Origin: an uncultured Myxococcales bacterium | Lineage (GTDB): Bacteria > Myxococcota_A > UBA9042 | DNA: 64,000 nucleotides | Assembly: GCA_903883645.1 (NCBI GenBank) | Contig: CAISBR010000014.1 | Location: 1-64,000 of the forward strand | Direction: 5' to 3' | In this document: in pieces, positions 35,713 through 44,993 of the stretch | Layout of the letters: the number at the start of each line of letters is the position of its first letter | How positions within the stretch are numbered: position 1 is the first letter of the stretch | Translations under genes and position numbers: made by a program | The notes under the pieces: model-generated | Told to the model about the DNA's origin: nothing | The model's input: only the letters and a program-made list of their open reading frames with translations | The model's database searches: none

Positions 35713-35745
35713 ATTTTCTGCAAGCACAGCAAGCAAGAGGTAACC

Positions 35746-37005
35746 ATGGCGTTCGAGTTCAAGCTGCCCGACATCGGCGAAGGTGTGGTCGAGGGCGAAC
35801 TGACCAAGTGGCTGGTGCAAGACGGTCAGGATGTGGCCGAAGATACGCCGCTTTTCGAAGTGCTGACCGACAAGGTCTCGGCGGTGATCCCGTCGCCGCG
35901 GCCGGGCAAGATCGCCAAGCGCCATTTTGCCGAGGGCGACATGGTTCCGGTGGGCGCCGTGGTAGTCACGATTCAAGAGGCAGGAGGCGCGGTCGCTGCC
36001 CCTGTAGCCGCCGAGGCCGCCCCAGTGATCGCTGTGGCAATGGCGGCGCCTGTGGCAGCCCCAGTGGTGGCCGCGGCGGCGAACCGCGATCCGGGCGAGC
36101 GGGTGCGCGCGGCGCCGGCAACCCGCAAGCTGGCGCGCGAGCTGGGTGTCGATCTGTTCGAAGTGCCGGCGTCGGGCGACGAAGGCCGCGTTACACAAGC
36201 GGATGTGCAGGCGTGGGCCGCGCGGGTCGCCGCTGCGCCAAGCAAGTCCACTGCGCCAGCCGCAGCCGCGATTGCCCGCCCAGCGCCGGTAGCGCTGCCG
36301 CCCGGACAAGACGAAACCCGCGAGAAACTAAAAGGTCTTCGCAAACGCATCTACCAGCGCATGCGCCAGGCCAAAGACAATGCGGCACATTTTACGTACG
36401 TCGACGAGGTCGATTTTACGGCCGTAAACGCGCTGCGCGCCTCGCTCGAGCCGTTTGGCATCAAAGCCACCTTCTTGCCGTTTGTGATCAAGGCGGTTTG
36501 CCTAGCGCTAAAGAAGCCGCAATTCGCGTACTTGAATGCCGCCGTAGACGACGCCGCGGGCGAGATCGTGGTCAAGCACCGCTACCACATTGGCGTGGCG
36601 GCGGCGACCGAAGCGGGCCTAGTGGTGCCGGTGATCAAGGATGCAGATCGCCTGCCACTCAAGGGATTGATCAATGAAGTCAAGCGCTTGGGCGAAGGTG
36701 CGCGCACCTCGACTCTGCCCGGCGACGACATGGCCGGCTCGACCTTTACCATCACCAGCCTGGGCAAGATCGGTGGCATGTTCGCGACACCTATCGTCAA
36801 TTACCCCGAAGTAGCGATCCTGGGCCTACACAAGGTCGAGAAGCGGCCCGTGGTGGTCGACGACCAAATCGTGATTCGCGAGCGCATGTACATGTCGTGC
36901 TCGTTCGATCACCGGCTGATCGACGGCCATGTGGGCGCGGCGTTTGTGCAGGCAGTCAAGGATTACCTTGAAAATCCAGCGCTTCTGATTGCCGAGCTGG
37001 TCTAG
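35746..37005 (+). CDS. 2-oxoacid dehydrogenase E2 (dihydrolipoyl acyltransferase)
   Basis: The 419-residue product has one lipoyl domain (residues 1-75; VLTDKVSAVIPSP with the lipoyl Lys), a flexible Ala/Val-rich linker, the E1/E3 binding domain (RVRAAPATRKLARELGVDL) and the catalytic domain ending in SCSFDHRLIDGHVGA with the HxxxDG motif. It moves the acyl group to CoA in the complex that also contains E1 and E3. The TDKVSA lipoyl pattern is typical of branched-chain complexes. It is cotranscribed with the E1 beta gene. Confidence 0.95.
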   Translation: MAFEFKLPDIGEGVVEGELTKWLVQDGQDVAEDTPLFEVLTDKVSAVIPSPRPGKIAKRHFAEGDMVPVGAVVVTIQEAGGAVAAPVAAEAAPVIAVAMAAPVAAPVVAAAANRDPGERVRAAPATRKLARELGVDLFEVPASGDEGRVTQADVQAWAARVAAAPSKSTAPAAAAIARPAPVALPPGQDETREKLKGLRKRIYQRMRQAKDNAAHFTYVDEVDFTAVNALRASLEPFGIKATFLPFVIKAVCLALKKPQFAYLNAAVDDAAGEIVVKHRYHIGVAAATEAGLVVPVIKDADRLPLKGLINEVKRLGEGARTSTLPGDDMAGSTFTITSLGKIGGMFATPIVNYPEVAILGLHKVEKRPVVVDDQIVIRERMYMSCSFDHRLIDGHVGAAFVQAVKDYLENPALLIAELV

Positions 37006-38634
37006 CTAGACCCCTGGCTTCTTCTTGAACAGCCGGTACGGGCCCTGCTCGGTGACGAGCTCGACCTTGTTGCGGTCGCGGCCGAAGGGCTCGCCGTTGC
37101 CGCGAATCAAGAAGTAATCAAAGTAGTTGCCATACTCGGCCCAGGTAAAGCGCTCGGGCGTCCACTCAAAGCGCGCCGGAAAGGTCGGCGGCCCGCCCAC
37201 ATCGGGATACAGGACCGGCGACTGCGGAAAATTGGCGAAGCTAAAACTGGCCATGCCGCCGCGATCGACCACGTAGTACTGGCCCAAGTGCAGCAGTGGC
37301 GCTTGGTTCAGCACATTGCTTCCAGCGCCATAGACAAGCGAAATTAGACACTTACCAGGCTCCGCTTGCGCCACTACCTGGCGAATCGGCCCGGCCTCGT
37401 CGCTGAACTCTTTGGCCTTTTGCACATGTAAACGAATACTTGCGGCACACAGCAGCAGCGCCGGCACGCCAAACAGCACATAGCGCCCCCAGCGGCCAAA
37501 CGCCCAGCGCTGCAGCGGCAGAGCCACCAGCGCCAGCATCGCCAGCACAGGTACAAAGCGGTACGAAATTGGCCAGATCCACTTGTACGACACCGGGCTG
37601 AGCAGATACACCGCCAGCGTCGTCACCAGCATCGACGCGGGGATTTTGCTGCGCTGCCAAGGACTTTCGTCCTCTTTGCCGCGACGAGCCAGCAGCGCCG
37701 CCACCGCCAGCACGCCGAGCCAGCACACCGCTAGGATCTCGTCGCTGTCGCCGCGGTAGGCATCGAGCCACCAGGTCCACAGATTCTGCAGGCGCTCGCC
37801 AAACGGCTCGAAATTGACCTGCGCCGAGGTCACATTGCGGCCACCATGTCCCTGCTTCCACTCCGCTTCGCCGGCCAAAATGAGCGAGCGCGACGTCCAC
37901 ACCGCCATCGCCAGCAGTGCGGGCAGCAGGTGCAAGGCGGGCTTCAGCCAGTGCCGCGGATGCCAGCCCCGCGCGCCCAAAAGCACGGTAATGCCGGCCA
38001 AAAGCCCATACAACAAGAAGGGTTGCGCGTGACTATAAAAGAGCAGCACGGCCAAGATCGCCATACCGATCAGCCGCGACCAGCTGGCCTCGTCTAGGCT
38101 CCGCCGCAGCAGGGCCAGCGCCCAAAACATCAGCGGCAGCGCGGTGATATAGTTAGCAAACCCCATGAAAAAAAAGACATTATAGACAAGCGGAACCGCC
38201 AGAAGCGCCAAGATCGGGTCGCGCCGGTGCGCCCGCAGCAGCGCCACCAGCGACAGCGGCAGGCCCACGGCGTACAGCGAGAGCACCACGCGGTTCGCCG
38301 TCTCGAGAGACATCACATAACTCAGCAGATCAACACTGAGATACCACGACAGGTACTGCGTCCGCGAAAAATCGATCACGTGGTACTTGTACACCGCATA
38401 GAAGGGGTCGTGGTAACTATGCAGAATGCGGACGGTCGCGAGGTGCTGCGGCAGGTCCATCATCGGCAGCAGGGGCGACACCCACAGCGGCGCCACGCAC
38501 GCGGCGATCACCGTCAGCAGCAGGAGCGCCGTCACCCGATCCCCCGCCAGCCAATCCCGCAGCGTCGGTCGCAAAAAGGCGGGCTGATCAGGCGTTTCGT
38601 TCCCGCTCTGCCCGAATTGGTTCGCCGTCGCCAT
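37006..38634 (-). CDS. Polytopic glycosyltransferase-like membrane protein
   Basis: The 542-residue product has about ten membrane helices (for example ALLLLTVIAACVAPLW, FANYITALPLMFWALALL, ILAVLLFYSHAQPFLLYGL) and an outside loop near the N-terminus with the acidic MMDLPQHLAT. The layout of an Asp in the first loop with many helices and a soluble C-terminal part (about 430-542) is that of GT-C glycosyltransferases such as ArnT or PMT. No family-specific motif is certain, so the function is inferred. GAGGA sits ahead of the ATG at 38634. It is divergent from the methyltransferase gene. Confidence 0.82.
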   Translation of the reverse strand: MATANQFGQSGNETPDQPAFLRPTLRDWLAGDRVTALLLLTVIAACVAPLWVSPLLPMMDLPQHLATVRILHSYHDPFYAVYKYHVIDFSRTQYLSWYLSVDLLSYVMSLETANRVVLSLYAVGLPLSLVALLRAHRRDPILALLAVPLVYNVFFFMGFANYITALPLMFWALALLRRSLDEASWSRLIGMAILAVLLFYSHAQPFLLYGLLAGITVLLGARGWHPRHWLKPALHLLPALLAMAVWTSRSLILAGEAEWKQGHGGRNVTSAQVNFEPFGERLQNLWTWWLDAYRGDSDEILAVCWLGVLAVAALLARRGKEDESPWQRSKIPASMLVTTLAVYLLSPVSYKWIWPISYRFVPVLAMLALVALPLQRWAFGRWGRYVLFGVPALLLCAASIRLHVQKAKEFSDEAGPIRQVVAQAEPGKCLISLVYGAGSNVLNQAPLLHLGQYYVVDRGGMASFSFANFPQSPVLYPDVGGPPTFPARFEWTPERFTWAEYGNYFDYFLIRGNGEPFGRDRNKVELVTEQGPYRLFKKKPGV

Positions 38635-38778
38635 CCTGGTCCTCAACTGCCCGCTGCGCCGCGCGTTGTAACGCAGGGCCACCGCCCCTCGCAACCTTGG
38701 CATCACCGCGACTTGCATCCGCTCAAGAATCCGCGGATCGTACTGGGCCTGCCGCCCACCGCGCGGCCTGGAGCGAGC

Positions 38779-39528
38779 ATGGATCTGCGCGAAACTGGCG
38801 AGCAACCGCGGCACCCGTGGGAGTTGGCGCGGCTTGAGTTCTTCGTTGCGGCGCTGCGCCGGCACGGGCTGCTGGGGCGGCCAGTGTCGCTGCTGGATGT
38901 GGGCTCGGGCGACGCGTGGTTTTCGAGTCAGGTTGCGGGGTTGCTACCCGCCGGCTCGCACATCAGCTGCCTGGACGCGGGTTACGACGAGGCCACGCTG
39001 CAGCGGCTGCAAGAGCAGGTTCCGCCCATGCTTTCGCTGCATCGCGAGCCGCCGCCGGGCCAGTTCGACGCGGTGGTCCTGCTCGATGTCTTGGAACATG
39101 TCGCCGACGATCGCGGCTTCTTGCAGTCGATCGTGGCCAGCTCGCTGCGGCCCGGCGGGCTGGCGGTGATCTCGGTACCAGCTTGGCAGGCGCTCTTTAC
39201 CCAGCACGACACGTTCTTGCACCACCACCGCCGCTACAGTCCGGCGCTGGCCCGCCAGGTGACCAAGGCTGCGGGGCTGCAACTGCTCGAGTCGGGTGGA
39301 CTTTTTCATAGCCTGCTGCTGCCGCGCGCCCTGGGCAAGCTGCGCGAGGCGGCCCTGGGAGCAGCCGAGGATACGACGCCATCGATCGCCTGGAACCACG
39401 GTCCGCTGCTTACGAAAGCGGTGCTGGGTGCGCTGCAAGTCGACGGGGCGGTGTCGCAGTTGCTGGCGCGCACGGGGCTGAGCGTGCCCGGGCTGTCGTG
39501 GTGGGCGGTCGGCCAAAAACTAGTTTGA
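38779..39528 (+). CDS. Class I SAM-dependent methyltransferase
   Basis: The 249-residue product has the SAM-binding signature LLDVGSGDAWFS and the post-II motif DAVVLLDVLEHVADD (as in the Methyltransf_11/23 group). The later PAWQALFTQHDTFLHHHRRYSP pattern is common in methyltransferases that act next to glycan or polyprenol genes. The substrate is unknown. TGGAGCGAGC precedes the ATG at 38779. The gene is divergent from the GT-C-like membrane protein gene, and a joint role in envelope glycan modification is possible. Confidence 0.9.
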   Translation: MDLRETGEQPRHPWELARLEFFVAALRRHGLLGRPVSLLDVGSGDAWFSSQVAGLLPAGSHISCLDAGYDEATLQRLQEQVPPMLSLHREPPPGQFDAVVLLDVLEHVADDRGFLQSIVASSLRPGGLAVISVPAWQALFTQHDTFLHHHRRYSPALARQVTKAAGLQLLESGGLFHSLLLPRALGKLREAALGAAEDTTPSIAWNHGPLLTKAVLGALQVDGAVSQLLARTGLSVPGLSWWAVGQKLV

Positions 39529-40650
39529 TCAAGCGAGCTTGAGCCCGTCGTTGCCGATGGGGCGGTAGGCGTCGGCGCCAAAGCGCTCGGTATTGCCGCG
39601 GTATAGGCCTGGGCAGATGCCGCGATGGCCACACTCTTGACACGCCGGCAGATGAAACCAGTGCTCAACATGCGAAAACGGGAGTCGACTCCCAGAGTTT
39701 ACTTCGATCGAGTAGTCGTCGAGGTAGTAGTCGACATTGCGGTCGACCAACTGCGGCGCCAGGCACGCGGCTAGGTTGCGGTGCCCCACAGCGATCCCAA
39801 GCGAATCACCCAGTTGCACGAGCTCGGCCACCCGTTGCGCCGCCGGCACAGGGTCGACGAGCAGCTGCTCGGCATGGCGCAAAGCATCGCCAAGTGGCTT
39901 GATCAACGCGAGAATCACCGGAGGTGGCTCCACGTTCTCCGCCTGCGCCAACTTGGCAACCCCACGCAGCAAGTCGGGTAGGGTCGCGAGATTCAGCGCC
40001 GTGACCGCCGTATACAGGTAACAGTTCAGGTCGCCGCTTCGCAGAATCGCTTGTAACGCCTGCACTTGCTTGGCCAACTTGCCCGTAGAGCGCGATAGCA
40101 GGTCGTAGGTATGCGGGTCGAGCGTGTCGATCGAGAGATGCACAGTCGCCACGCCGCGCGCCCGCAGCTCGCCCAGCACGCCGGGCTCCCCCAAACGCAG
40201 GCCATTGGTCATCAGCACGTGGTTGCTCAGCCCCTGCTCCGCCAACAGATCAAGCACTTCGTTTAGTTGTGGATAGATCGTGGGTTCGCCACCGATCAGG
40301 ATCGCTTTGTCGCAACGCTGACCCTGGGCCCCCGCGGCCACGATCGACGCGACTTCGGCCAAGGGCAAAAAGCCCTGCGCATCTTCGTGCGGCGGCACCG
40401 CGCAGTATAAACACGCAGAATTACAAGGCCGCCCCAGATCGACGTAAAAAGCCGGCGTCAGCCACTCTGCCACCTGCTGCAGCTTGGGATGCGGCGCCGC
40501 CAAGGCCACATCGCGGCGGCGACCGTGCACATCGACCACGGGCCGCGGCACAAAGCGACGCTGCGAAAAAGGAACGTCTTGTCGCGGCCTTGGCTGGTGT
40601 AGCGGCGGCGGCTCTGGCATTTGCGTGGCGGCGCGATCAGACTGCGGCAT
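39529..40650 (-). CDS. Radical SAM protein with C-terminal Cys cluster
   Basis: The 373-residue product has CNSACLYC as its CxxxCxxC motif for the radical SAM iron-sulfur cluster, then a GGEPTIYP motif, ATVHLSIDTLDPHTYD and a partial barrel. The C-terminus carries a further Cys group (LPACQECGHRGICPGLY) like the SPASM or Twitch extension that holds an extra cluster. Such enzymes often mature peptides. No precursor peptide gene is recognised next to it. The ATG at 40650 has GGGGGA 5 bases before it. A longer upstream frame would overlap the divergent SDR gene. The two genes share a 66-bp promoter space. Confidence 0.88.
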   Translation of the reverse strand: MPQSDRAATQMPEPPPLHQPRPRQDVPFSQRRFVPRPVVDVHGRRRDVALAAPHPKLQQVAEWLTPAFYVDLGRPCNSACLYCAVPPHEDAQGFLPLAEVASIVAAGAQGQRCDKAILIGGEPTIYPQLNEVLDLLAEQGLSNHVLMTNGLRLGEPGVLGELRARGVATVHLSIDTLDPHTYDLLSRSTGKLAKQVQALQAILRSGDLNCYLYTAVTALNLATLPDLLRGVAKLAQAENVEPPPVILALIKPLGDALRHAEQLLVDPVPAAQRVAELVQLGDSLGIAVGHRNLAACLAPQLVDRNVDYYLDDYSIEVNSGSRLPFSHVEHWFHLPACQECGHRGICPGLYRGNTERFGADAYRPIGNDGLKLA

Positions 40651-40716
40651 ACGGTCCCCCAAGGCGCAGCCTAGCGGATCGGCAGCGGCGCCGACCAGTC
40701 GCACCCGCAGGTGGCT

Positions 40717-41598
40717 ATGCAACAGACAGGACCTCAAGCACAAAATTGGCTGGTGCTGGGCGCAACCGGCAAGTTGGGGCAGCCCCTTGTCGGCGAGCTG
40801 GCCCACCGGCATGGCTCGCAAAGCGTAGTGGGCGCAGCCCGACATCCACCTAAAATCACTGGCCTTCTTGGCCATTTTCTTGAAGTCGATGCCGAGGATG
40901 GACTGCGCCTGGCCGAGCTGCTGCCGCGCTGCCACGCCGTGCTGCATCTCTGCGCCCACGATCGCCCGCGAGCCCAAGCTCTGATCGCCGCTGCGGCGCA
41001 AGTCGGACACTGGCCCACGCTGGTCGTTGCCTCGTCGATCGCGGAGCGGCGGCCCCAGGACTGGCTGCTGAGCGAAGACCAGGTCACTTCGCCCCCACAG
41101 GATGGTTTTGGTCTCACGCTGCGCGAGGCCAACGATCAACTGCTCGCCGGCTGGCAAGGTCCGCTGCATATTGCGCTGCTGCCCCAGTTGTTTGCGGCGG
41201 GCGATCCGCGCGACCGGCTGGCGATGTGGCTGGCCGAGGCCGACCATGGCGCGCTGGGCTTGCCAGGCACAGGGCAGCAACACCCTGCACTGATTGATGT
41301 TTTGGATGCGAGCCGCCTACTTGCCGACCTCGCAGAGCTGCCGCGTGGGGTGGGCCGCGTCGTGCTCGGCCATCCGCAACCCCAAACCGCTATGGCGATT
41401 GCCCAGGCCGCGCTGGCGGGTTCGGGCCAGTCGCAGGTGCCAATTGCGCTTGGGGGGGCTGGCCGCGCTCTGAGTGGCGGCGACGAGCGCCTAAACCTAG
41501 GCAAGCAACAGCGCCTGTGGCCCGACTACCCGTGGCAGCCCCTGCTGCAGCAAGTGCGCACGGCCGCGGCAACCTGGCAGGTCGCTCGCAACCAGTAG
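40717..41598 (+). CDS. SDR-like NAD(P)-binding protein
   Basis: The 293-residue product starts with a Rossmann motif (LVLGATGKLGQPLVGELA) and has VVASSIAERRPQDW in the middle. The SDR catalytic Tyr-x-x-x-Lys pair is not clear, so it may bind a dinucleotide without classic SDR catalysis, or belong to an atypical epimerase or reductase group. The ATG at 40717 sits 4 bases after AGGTGG. It is divergent from the radical SAM gene. Confidence 0.78.
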   Translation: MQQTGPQAQNWLVLGATGKLGQPLVGELAHRHGSQSVVGAARHPPKITGLLGHFLEVDAEDGLRLAELLPRCHAVLHLCAHDRPRAQALIAAAAQVGHWPTLVVASSIAERRPQDWLLSEDQVTSPPQDGFGLTLREANDQLLAGWQGPLHIALLPQLFAAGDPRDRLAMWLAEADHGALGLPGTGQQHPALIDVLDASRLLADLAELPRGVGRVVLGHPQPQTAMAIAQAALAGSGQSQVPIALGGAGRALSGGDERLNLGKQQRLWPDYPWQPLLQQVRTAAATWQVARNQ

Positions 41599-41604
41599 TT
41601 CTGG

Positions 41605-43584
41605 CTAGGCAATCGCCAAAAGAACCTGCTCAATCGCCCGGGCTTGATCGCGCAACAAGGCCGCCTGCTCAAAATCGAGCGCCTGCGCCGCCGTTTTCAT
41701 GGCCCGTTTGGCGTCGAGCAAGTCCTTCTCGAGCTGGCGCACATCGCGATGGCCTGCACTTTCAGCAACGCGCGTCGCCACTTCGGCCGCAGTCGCCGCT
41801 GCCCCCGCCACCGCCTTGATGATCGTCCGCGGCGTGATCCCATACTCAAGGTTGTGCGCGATCTGCTTGGTGCGACGCCGGTCCGTCTCGTCGAGCGCCA
41901 GGTTGATCGAGTTGGTCATCACATCGGCATACAAGATCACCCGGCCGTTTACGTTGCGCGCCGCCCGACCGATGGTCTGGATGAGCGAGCGCCGTGATCG
42001 CAAGAAGCCCTCTTTGTCGGCATCGAGCACAGCCACCAGCGAAACCTCTGGAATATCCAATCCTTCGCGAAGCAAGTTGATCCCGACTAGCACGTCGTAT
42101 TCGCCCGCGCGCAGCGAGCGGATAAGCTCAATCCGCTCCAGAGTCTCGACGTCGCTGTGCAGGTAACGGACTGCAATACCCAATTCATCAAGATATTCGG
42201 TCAGATGTTCGGCCATGCGCTTGGTCAAGGTGGTGATCAGCACGCGCTCGCGCAGTTCGACGCGCTTTCTTATCTCTCCAACGATATCGTCAACTTGAGT
42301 CCCAACTGGTCGAACTTCGACCTCGGGGTCGACGAGGCCCGTCGGCCGCACCACTTGCTCGACAAAGGCGCCCTGCGTTTGCTCAAGTTCCCAGTCGCCC
42401 GGCGTCGCCGACACGTACAGCATCTGCCCAGCCTTACTCATGAATTCGTCGAAACGCAGCGGCCGATTGTCGAGCGCCGACGGCAAGCGAAAGCCGTGAT
42501 CGACCAAATTCTCTTTGCGCGACCGGTCACCCCGAAACATCGCACCGATTTGGCCGACCATGAGGTGCGACTCATCGAGGATCGTTATGAAATCCTTTGG
42601 GAAATAATCTACCAGCGTCGGTGGCGGCTCGCCCGGAGGCCGCCCAGCCAAGTGGCGCGCATAATTTTCGACGCCGTTGCAGGTACCGCGTGTCTGCAAG
42701 TTCTCGAGATCAAACATCGTTCGTTGTTCAAGCCGCTGGGCCTCAAGCAGCTTGCCGTCCGCCTTCAGCTCAACCAGCCGCGTATCGAGCTCGGCGGCGA
42801 TGCGCTCGCGGGCCAAGGTCAGATTTTCTTCGGGCGTGGCGTAGTGTGAATTCGGATAGACCGCCACATGGGTGATCGTGTCGATCGGCGTGCCGCGCAG
42901 GGGGTCAACCCACCGCAACTCTTCAATTTCATCGCCCCACATGCTGATACGGAGCAAGCGATCGTCGTAGTACGCCGGCTGCACTTCGACCACGTCGCCG
43001 CGCACGCGAAAGTGCCCGCGCGCCATTTCGAGATCGTTGCGCGAATACTGAATATCTACGAGTTTACGCAGCAATTCGTCGCGACGGATCTTCTGCCCCA
43101 CCGCGAGCTGCAGCCGCATCGCCAAGTACGTCTCAGAGGAGCCAATGCCATAGATGCATGACACGGAACTAACGATAATTACGTCTTTTCTCTCGAGCAG
43201 CGAGAAGGTCGCCGCGTGGCGCATGCGGTCGATCTCGTCGTTGATCAGCGAGTCTTTTTCGATGTACGTGTCGCTCGAAGCGATGTACGCCTCGGGCTGG
43301 TAGTAGTCGTAATAACTAACGAAATACTCGACCGCGTTGTCGGGAAACAGGCCCTTGAGCTCGGCGTGCAACTGCGCCGCCAAAATCTTGTTGGGGGCCA
43401 TTACCAGCGCCGGCCGCTGCACCGCCGCAATCACGTTCGCCACCGTGAAGGTTTTACCCGAACCAGTAACGCCGAGCAGCACTTGCGCCGGCTCACCCTC
43501 GCGCAACCCCTGCACGAGCTGGGCAATGGCCTGGGGTTGATCACCCGCCGCAGCGAACGGCGACACCATACGAAACAGCGGCAA
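41605..43584 (-). CDS. uvrB: Excinuclease ABC subunit B
   Basis: The 659-residue product is Uvr[15 protein letters not shown] near the start, the ATP-binding [10 protein letters not shown], the beta-hairpin [22 protein letters not shown], the DESH-like [22 protein letters not shown], and a C-terminal UvrC-binding UVR helix ([21 protein letters not shown]). It checks damage and is loaded by UvrA. I chose the TTG at 43584 because GAGG lies 6 bases ahead and the FRMVSPF that follows matches the usual start of the family; an ATG at 43569 would cut this and has no ribosome binding site. Confidence 0.96.
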   Translation of the reverse strand: MPLFRMVSPFAAAGDQPQAIAQLVQGLREGEPAQVLLGVTGSGKTFTVANVIAAVQRPALVMAPNKILAAQLHAELKGLFPDNAVEYFVSYYDYYQPEAYIASSDTYIEKDSLINDEIDRMRHAATFSLLERKDVIIVSSVSCIYGIGSSETYLAMRLQLAVGQKIRRDELLRKLVDIQYSRNDLEMARGHFRVRGDVVEVQPAYYDDRLLRISMWGDEIEELRWVDPLRGTPIDTITHVAVYPNSHYATPEENLTLARERIAAELDTRLVELKADGKLLEAQRLEQRTMFDLENLQTRGTCNGVENYARHLAGRPPGEPPPTLVDYFPKDFITILDESHLMVGQIGAMFRGDRSRKENLVDHGFRLPSALDNRPLRFDEFMSKAGQMLYVSATPGDWELEQTQGAFVEQVVRPTGLVDPEVEVRPVGTQVDDIVGEIRKRVELRERVLITTLTKRMAEHLTEYLDELGIAVRYLHSDVETLERIELIRSLRAGEYDVLVGINLLREGLDIPEVSLVAVLDADKEGFLRSRRSLIQTIGRAARNVNGRVILYADVMTNSINLALDETDRRRTKQIAHNLEYGITPRTIIKAVAGAAATAAEVATRVAESAGHRDVRQLEKDLLDAKRAMKTAAQALDFEQAALLRDQARAIEQVLLAIA

Positions 43585-43929
43585 ATTGACCTCGAATGCG
43601 ACCGGCAGCGTAGAAATCGGCCGAATGGCATTGTGCGCACGCCCAAAGAGGGTTGCAAGTTTCGCGTAATTTTAGGTACTTAGAGGCATAGGGAAAAAAC
43701 GGTTGACAGCCTGTCCCACTGCAATATGCTTTTGCAGACTTGCGGGGGCTACTTCCGAGCGCGTCGGTGCCGCACGGTAGATGCCCCAGAGGAGACAGGC
43801 AGCGGAGAGCGGTTCGTGAACCTGGTCTGCGGGAAACTGCAGAATCAGGCCAAGCTAGGGACACGGCCCCGGATGATCCGGGACGATGACCAGCGCAAAC
43901 CTCCGTAGTGCCCGGAACAGGAGAGAAAG
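43585..43929. other. 345-bp divergent region between uvrB and a small lipoprotein gene
   Basis: It holds a good promoter for the plus-strand lipoprotein (43703-43730) and the start site of uvrB (TTG, minus strand). The leader of about 195 bases on the plus strand is long, GC-rich and has no open frame with a ribosome binding site. I see no clear LexA-type box for uvrB. Confidence 0.6.
43703..43730 (+). promoter_or_regulatory. Sigma70-like promoter for the Ala/Pro-rich lipoprotein
   Basis: TTGACA (43703-43708), a 16-base spacer and TATGCT (43725-43730). The -35 is perfect. Start of transcription near 43737 gives a leader of about 190 bases before the ATG at 43930. Confidence 0.65.
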
Positions 43930-44280
43930 ATGCGTCTGAATCGTCTGATGGTTGCCGTGTTGGCTCTGGGTTTGTCGGCTGGCCTCATGGGCTGCGACAA
44001 GAAGCCCGCTGAACCCCCGAAGACCGAGGGTGCTGCTACCGAGAAGAAGGAAGAAGCCCCCAAGGTTGAAGAGAAGAAGGAAGAAGCCAAGCCGGCCGAA
44101 GCCCCCAAGGCTCCTGAGGCCCCCAAGGCTCCTGAGGCTGCTCCCGTTGCGGCCCCCGGCGCGGCTCCGGCCGCTCCCGCCCCCGGCGCGGCCCCCGCGG
44201 CCGCTGCTCCGGCCCCGGCCGCTGCGGCTCCCGCCGCTGCCGCTCCCGAAGCCCCCAAGCCGGCTGAGCCCGCCAAGTAA
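43930..44280 (+). CDS. Ala/Pro/Lys/Glu-rich lipoprotein
   Basis: The 116-residue product has a lipobox (GLMGC). The mature part is entirely low-complexity: a Lys/Glu-rich stretch (EKKEEAPKVEEKKEEAK), repeated PEAPKA units and an Ala/Pro tail. It should be an extended, flexible lipid-anchored chain, as in other envelope spacer proteins. GAGAG sits close to the ATG. A strong promoter ahead and a near-perfect terminator behind suggest high and separate expression. No enzyme role is expected. Confidence 0.85.
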   Translation: MRLNRLMVAVLALGLSAGLMGCDKKPAEPPKTEGAATEKKEEAPKVEEKKEEAKPAEAPKAPEAPKAPEAAPVAAPGAAPAAPAPGAAPAAAAPAPAAAAPAAAAPEAPKPAEPAK

Positions 44281-44342
44281 CTGAACTTGCTCAGGTAGCA
44301 CTGGCCTCGGCCAAGGCTGCCCGCAAAGCAGTTGAAGCACAT

Positions 44343-44387
44343 GAAGGGAGATGGGTCCGCAAGGGTTCATCTCCCTTCGGTGTTTTT
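44343..44387 (+). terminator. Intrinsic terminator after the Ala/Pro-rich lipoprotein
   Basis: GAAGGGAGATG (44343-44353) pairs perfectly with CATCTCCCTTC (44368-44378), an 11-bp stem with a 14-base loop, followed by ggtgttttt. It is one of the strongest hairpins in the window and closes a single-gene unit. Confidence 0.9.
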
Positions 44388-44493
44388 GCGCAATTCGCGG
44401 CCGCGTTCGCGTTGAATTCTGGGCAGCCACGCCCTACCCTAGCGACGCCGCGGGTGGCCTAGACAGCGCCGCCGACGCAGCGAGGCTAAGCGG

Positions 44494-44982
44494 ATGACTT
44501 TCGCCCACTACCAGCTCCGACTTGCTGCCGCGCTCGTGCTCGCGAACCCGTGGCTGTGGGGCTGCGGCAAAGCCGAATCGCCGGCGACCGGGTCGACGAG
44601 CGGCGAGTCGCTGCAGATCGATGACCCCAAGCTGCTGCCGGCGGCGCGTGGCCTCGACAAGGTGGCAGGCGACCTGGCGAGCTTGGTGCAACGGGCCGAA
44701 GCGGCTCAGAGCACCCCCCTAGAGCTCGTAGCGATTCGCCGGGAATACCAGGCGACGCTCGCTCAAGCACGCAGTCAACTTGCTGAATTAGAACGACAAA
44801 CTAACCCGGCGGACCGCCGTACGCTAAACGCCTATTACCTGCAGGTGGTGGCGCCCCAGCTTAGTCGGCTGCAGCCCCTGCTGTTTCCGGCGCTGCTGGT
44901 CGAACTGCCGCGGGGCGCCACCCCAGCGGAAGCCGCCACGCCGACCACCGCCACAGCAGCCATCACTCCGACGGACAAATGA
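44494..44982 (+). CDS. Small lipoprotein
   Basis: The 162-residue product has a signal peptide and lipobox (NPWLWGC). The mature region is a predicted helical bundle (DPKLLPAARGLDKVAGDLASLVQRAEAA and LAQARSQLAELERQT) ending in an Ala/Thr-rich tail. The family is unknown. It overlaps the frame of the next lipoprotein gene (the ATGA at 44979), and the two form a pair whose products probably act together in the envelope. Confidence 0.8.
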   Translation: MTFAHYQLRLAAALVLANPWLWGCGKAESPATGSTSGESLQIDDPKLLPAARGLDKVAGDLASLVQRAEAAQSTPLELVAIRREYQATLAQARSQLAELERQTNPADRRTLNAYYLQVVAPQLSRLQPLLFPALLVELPRGATPAEAATPTTATAAITPTDK

Positions 44983-44993
44983 CGAGGAAACGC

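Noticed and set aside
34915-36309. 464-codon minus-strand open frame over E1 beta and E2
   Set aside because: The plus strand encodes clear E1 beta and E2 proteins in this region. The antisense product has no known motif.
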